Source of the DNA: Eutrophovita brisbanensis
GTDB lineage: Bacteria > Pseudomonadota > Gammaproteobacteria > Burkholderiales > Eutrophovitaceae
Reading direction: 5' to 3'
Assembly (NCBI GenBank): GCA_038147395.1
Contig: JAYQTM010000001.1
Span: 1,116,001-1,180,000, forward strand
DNA length: 64,000 bases
The number at the start of each line of letters is the position of its first letter. The stretch's first letter is position 1. The position numbers and the translations under genes are program-made. This document shows, in pieces, positions 62,522 to 64,000 of this stretch. The notes under the pieces were generated by a model that worked only from the letters and a program-made list of their open reading frames with translations, did no database searches and was not told the origin of the DNA.

Positions 62522-63535
62522 TCAGCGTTGATACTTTCTTACTGCGCGATTATGTTCCCTCAGGGTATCAGAGAAATGGTGCGTCCCATCGCCTTTCGCG
62601 ACAAAGTATAAAGCGCTCGTCTTAGCAGGATTTAATGCTGCTTGAATTGAACTCAAACTGACCAGAGCAATTGGCGAGGGCGGCAGTCCAGATCGTGTAT
62701 ACGTGTTGTACGGATTGTCATCGCGAAGATGTTTGTATCGAATATCTCCCTTATATTCATCTCGAACCCCGTAAATGACAGTGGGATCAGCCTGCAATCT
62801 CATCCCTTTCTTCAGCCGATTAGAAAACACACCCGACACAATTGGTTTTTCCTCATCCAGCGAAGTCTCCTTCTCAATAATGGATGCCAAAATAAGGGCT
62901 TCATAAGGTGTTTTTACTGCGGCTTCGGGCGATCGACTCATCCACTCCTCAGCAATGATGTCGTTTAACTCCTCGTATGCGATTCGCAGTAGCTCAAGAT
63001 CTGACTCGCCGCCGGAAAAAACGTAGGTATCTGGAAAAAATAAACCCTCTAAATACTTTTCTTGGATTTCCAATCGATTGATGATCTCCTGCTCACTCCA
63101 GTTTGTCGTTTCATGAGAAATGGCCTCATGCCCATCAAGCGCATTGCGTAGATCCCTGAAGGTCCAACCCTCTTGGACACGAATTCGATTTTTTGAAAAA
63201 TAGCCCCGGTAAATTTTTTGCAGAACCTGAAATCCAGTTTCCCCGGGTTCAAATCGATACTTTCCAGCTTTGATGCCTGATCCGGTGCCGAAAAACCGAG
63301 CGAACAATCGAAATGATTGTGAGTGACTGATGACCCCAGCACGCTCCAGCGCAAGGGAAGTGGCGTATAACGACTCTCCGCGCTTGATGGTGATATTGAC
63401 TGGCTGCTCTAGGTCAGCATCGTTAAAGCCAATATAAAGCCCCCAACAGACGATCATTCCGATCGTCAAGAGAACAACTATGGAGGATTTAAGTAAGAAT
63501 TTTTTAAGATCAATCACTCGCGAAGCACCAAACAC
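62522..63535 (-). CDS. mltG: Endolytic transglycosylase MltG
   Basis: 337 residues. An N-terminal membrane span (about 15-35) and a LysM-like subdomain (NITIKRGESLYATSLALERAG) are followed by the YceG catalytic domain. The catalytic Glu is in ILASIIEKETSLDEEK, and LQADPTVIYG and YNTYTRSGLPPSPIA are family blocks. It cuts nascent peptidoglycan glycan strands at the inner membrane. Start at GTG 63535 lacks a good ribosome binding site; another GTG 18 bases later is possible. Here it directly follows fabF; pabC, usual between them, is missing. Confidence 0.92.
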   Translation of the reverse strand: MFGASRVIDLKKFLLKSSIVVLLTIGMIVCWGLYIGFNDADLEQPVNITIKRGESLYATSLALERAGVISHSQSFRLFARFFGTGSGIKAGKYRFEPGETGFQVLQKIYRGYFSKNRIRVQEGWTFRDLRNALDGHEAISHETTNWSEQEIINRLEIQEKYLEGLFFPDTYVFSGGESDLELLRIAYEELNDIIAEEWMSRSPEAAVKTPYEALILASIIEKETSLDEEKPIVSGVFSNRLKKGMRLQADPTVIYGVRDEYKGDIRYKHLRDDNPYNTYTRSGLPPSPIALVSLSSIQAALNPAKTSALYFVAKGDGTHHFSDTLREHNRAVRKYQR

Positions 63536-63558
63536 GGTGAGTATCTATAAAGGCACCG

Positions 63559-64000
63559 CTAAACTGAGGAAAATACAAGGGTACCGTTTGTTCCGCCAAA
63601 TCCAAAGGAATTTGAGACTGCAGATCGTATTTTCATTGGCCTTGCGACATTAGGCACGTAATCAAGGTCACATTCGGGATCCTGATCGTGAAGGTTGATC
63701 GTTGGCGGTGCGATTTGATCCCGTATCGCTAAGGTCGTGAAGACCGCCTCAACACCACCAGCCGCACCAAGTAGAGTGACCGACGCTCGACTTGGTCGAA
63801 CTCACAGCGATATTGCTGGCGTGTTCACCAAACATTCTTTTAATCGCAACGGTCTCGGCAATATCACCGAGCGGAGTCGATGTGCCATGCGCATTAATAT
63901 AGTCGACCTGGGTTGGATCCAGTTGAGCGTTTCTCAATGCGTTTGCCATACACCTCGCGGCACCCTCACCGTCCTCACAAGGCGCTGTGATGTGATTTGC
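63559..64000 (-). CDS. fabF: Beta-ketoacyl-ACP synthase II, 5' end outside window, frame broken once
   Basis: The C-terminal part of FabF, on the minus strand, entering from the right border. The segment AARCMANALRNAQLD and the catalytic His in NAHGTSTPLGD are present. The second catalytic His is in STKSSVGH. Immediately after it the frame fails. The next frame resumes with LLGAAGGVEAVFTTLAIRDQ and runs to the normal FabF end (SNSFGFGGTNGTLVFSSV) and a stop at 63559. One extra base near 63773-63777 is enough. FabF elongates fatty acids. Followed by mltG after 23 bp. Confidence 0.92.

Overview
The window reads as one contiguous chromosome segment of a free-living, probably marine, gammaproteobacterium of moderate GC. 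The evidence is gene order. It contains several blocks classical for this class: thrS-infC-rpmI-rplT-pheS-pheT-ihfA-merR-tRNA-Pro, surE-pcm-nlpD, nadB divergent from rpoE-rseA-rseB-mucD-lepA-lepB-rnc-era-recO-pdxJ-acpS-nagZ, uvrC-pgsA-tRNA-Gly-Cys-Leu, and fabF-mltG-tmk-holB-tatD. I cannot name the genus. No insertion sequence, prophage, CRISPR array or rRNA operon was seen.

Layout. 1-6.2 kb: envelope and secreted proteins around an acetolactate-synthase-like/aldehyde dehydrogenase pair. 6.3-13.7 kb: the translation block, with infC starting at a rare AUA codon. 13.8-18.2 kb: surE-pcm-nlpD, where the usual downstream rpoS is replaced by a GNAT gene, then TANGO2-like and YgfZ genes. 18.2-31.3 kb: nadB, the sigma-E envelope-stress operon, the lepA-to-nagZ housekeeping run, and efp. 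31.4-37.1 kb: DNA repair (udgB, uvrC), pgsA, three tRNAs, a type II sulfide:quinone oxidoreductase and a TrmH-type methyltransferase. 37.1-43.8 kb: a giant FecR-domain, Ser/Asp/Glu-rich repeat protein with three apparent frameshifts. 43.9-47.1 kb: two Sel1-repeat proteins, a DUF411 protein and a photolyase. 47.2-50.6 kb: the dTDP-L-rhamnose genes rfbBDAC. 50.6-56 kb: accessory metabolism (SDR, ornithine decarboxylase, TauD-like dioxygenase, enolase-superfamily enzyme) and small secreted proteins. 56-60.1 kb: the most remarkable locus. 60.1-64 kb: tatD-holB-tmk-mltG-fabF on the minus strand.

The standout is a divergent pair at 56.1-60.1 kb. On the minus strand is a 1040-residue nitric oxide synthase with the domain order cNMP-binding, cNMP-binding, BFD-like [2Fe-2S], FAD/NAD(P)H reductase, NOS oxygenase. 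Facing it, within about 90 bp, is a single-domain voltage-gated cation channel. Its selectivity filter (TFEDWTD) has acidic residues at the positions that make engineered NavAb calcium-selective. Together they suggest a membrane-potential, calcium, cyclic-nucleotide and NO signalling module. That link is inference from domain content and adjacency.

Caution on sequence quality: ten likely indels break otherwise canonical reading frames in seven loci, all between 30.6 and 63.8 kb (nagZ; three in the FecR giant; phr; two in rfbA; ornithine decarboxylase; the channel; fabF). In most of them the correct protein resumes immediately in another frame, so consensus errors are more likely than real decay. 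For these genes the evidence text gives the repaired extent.
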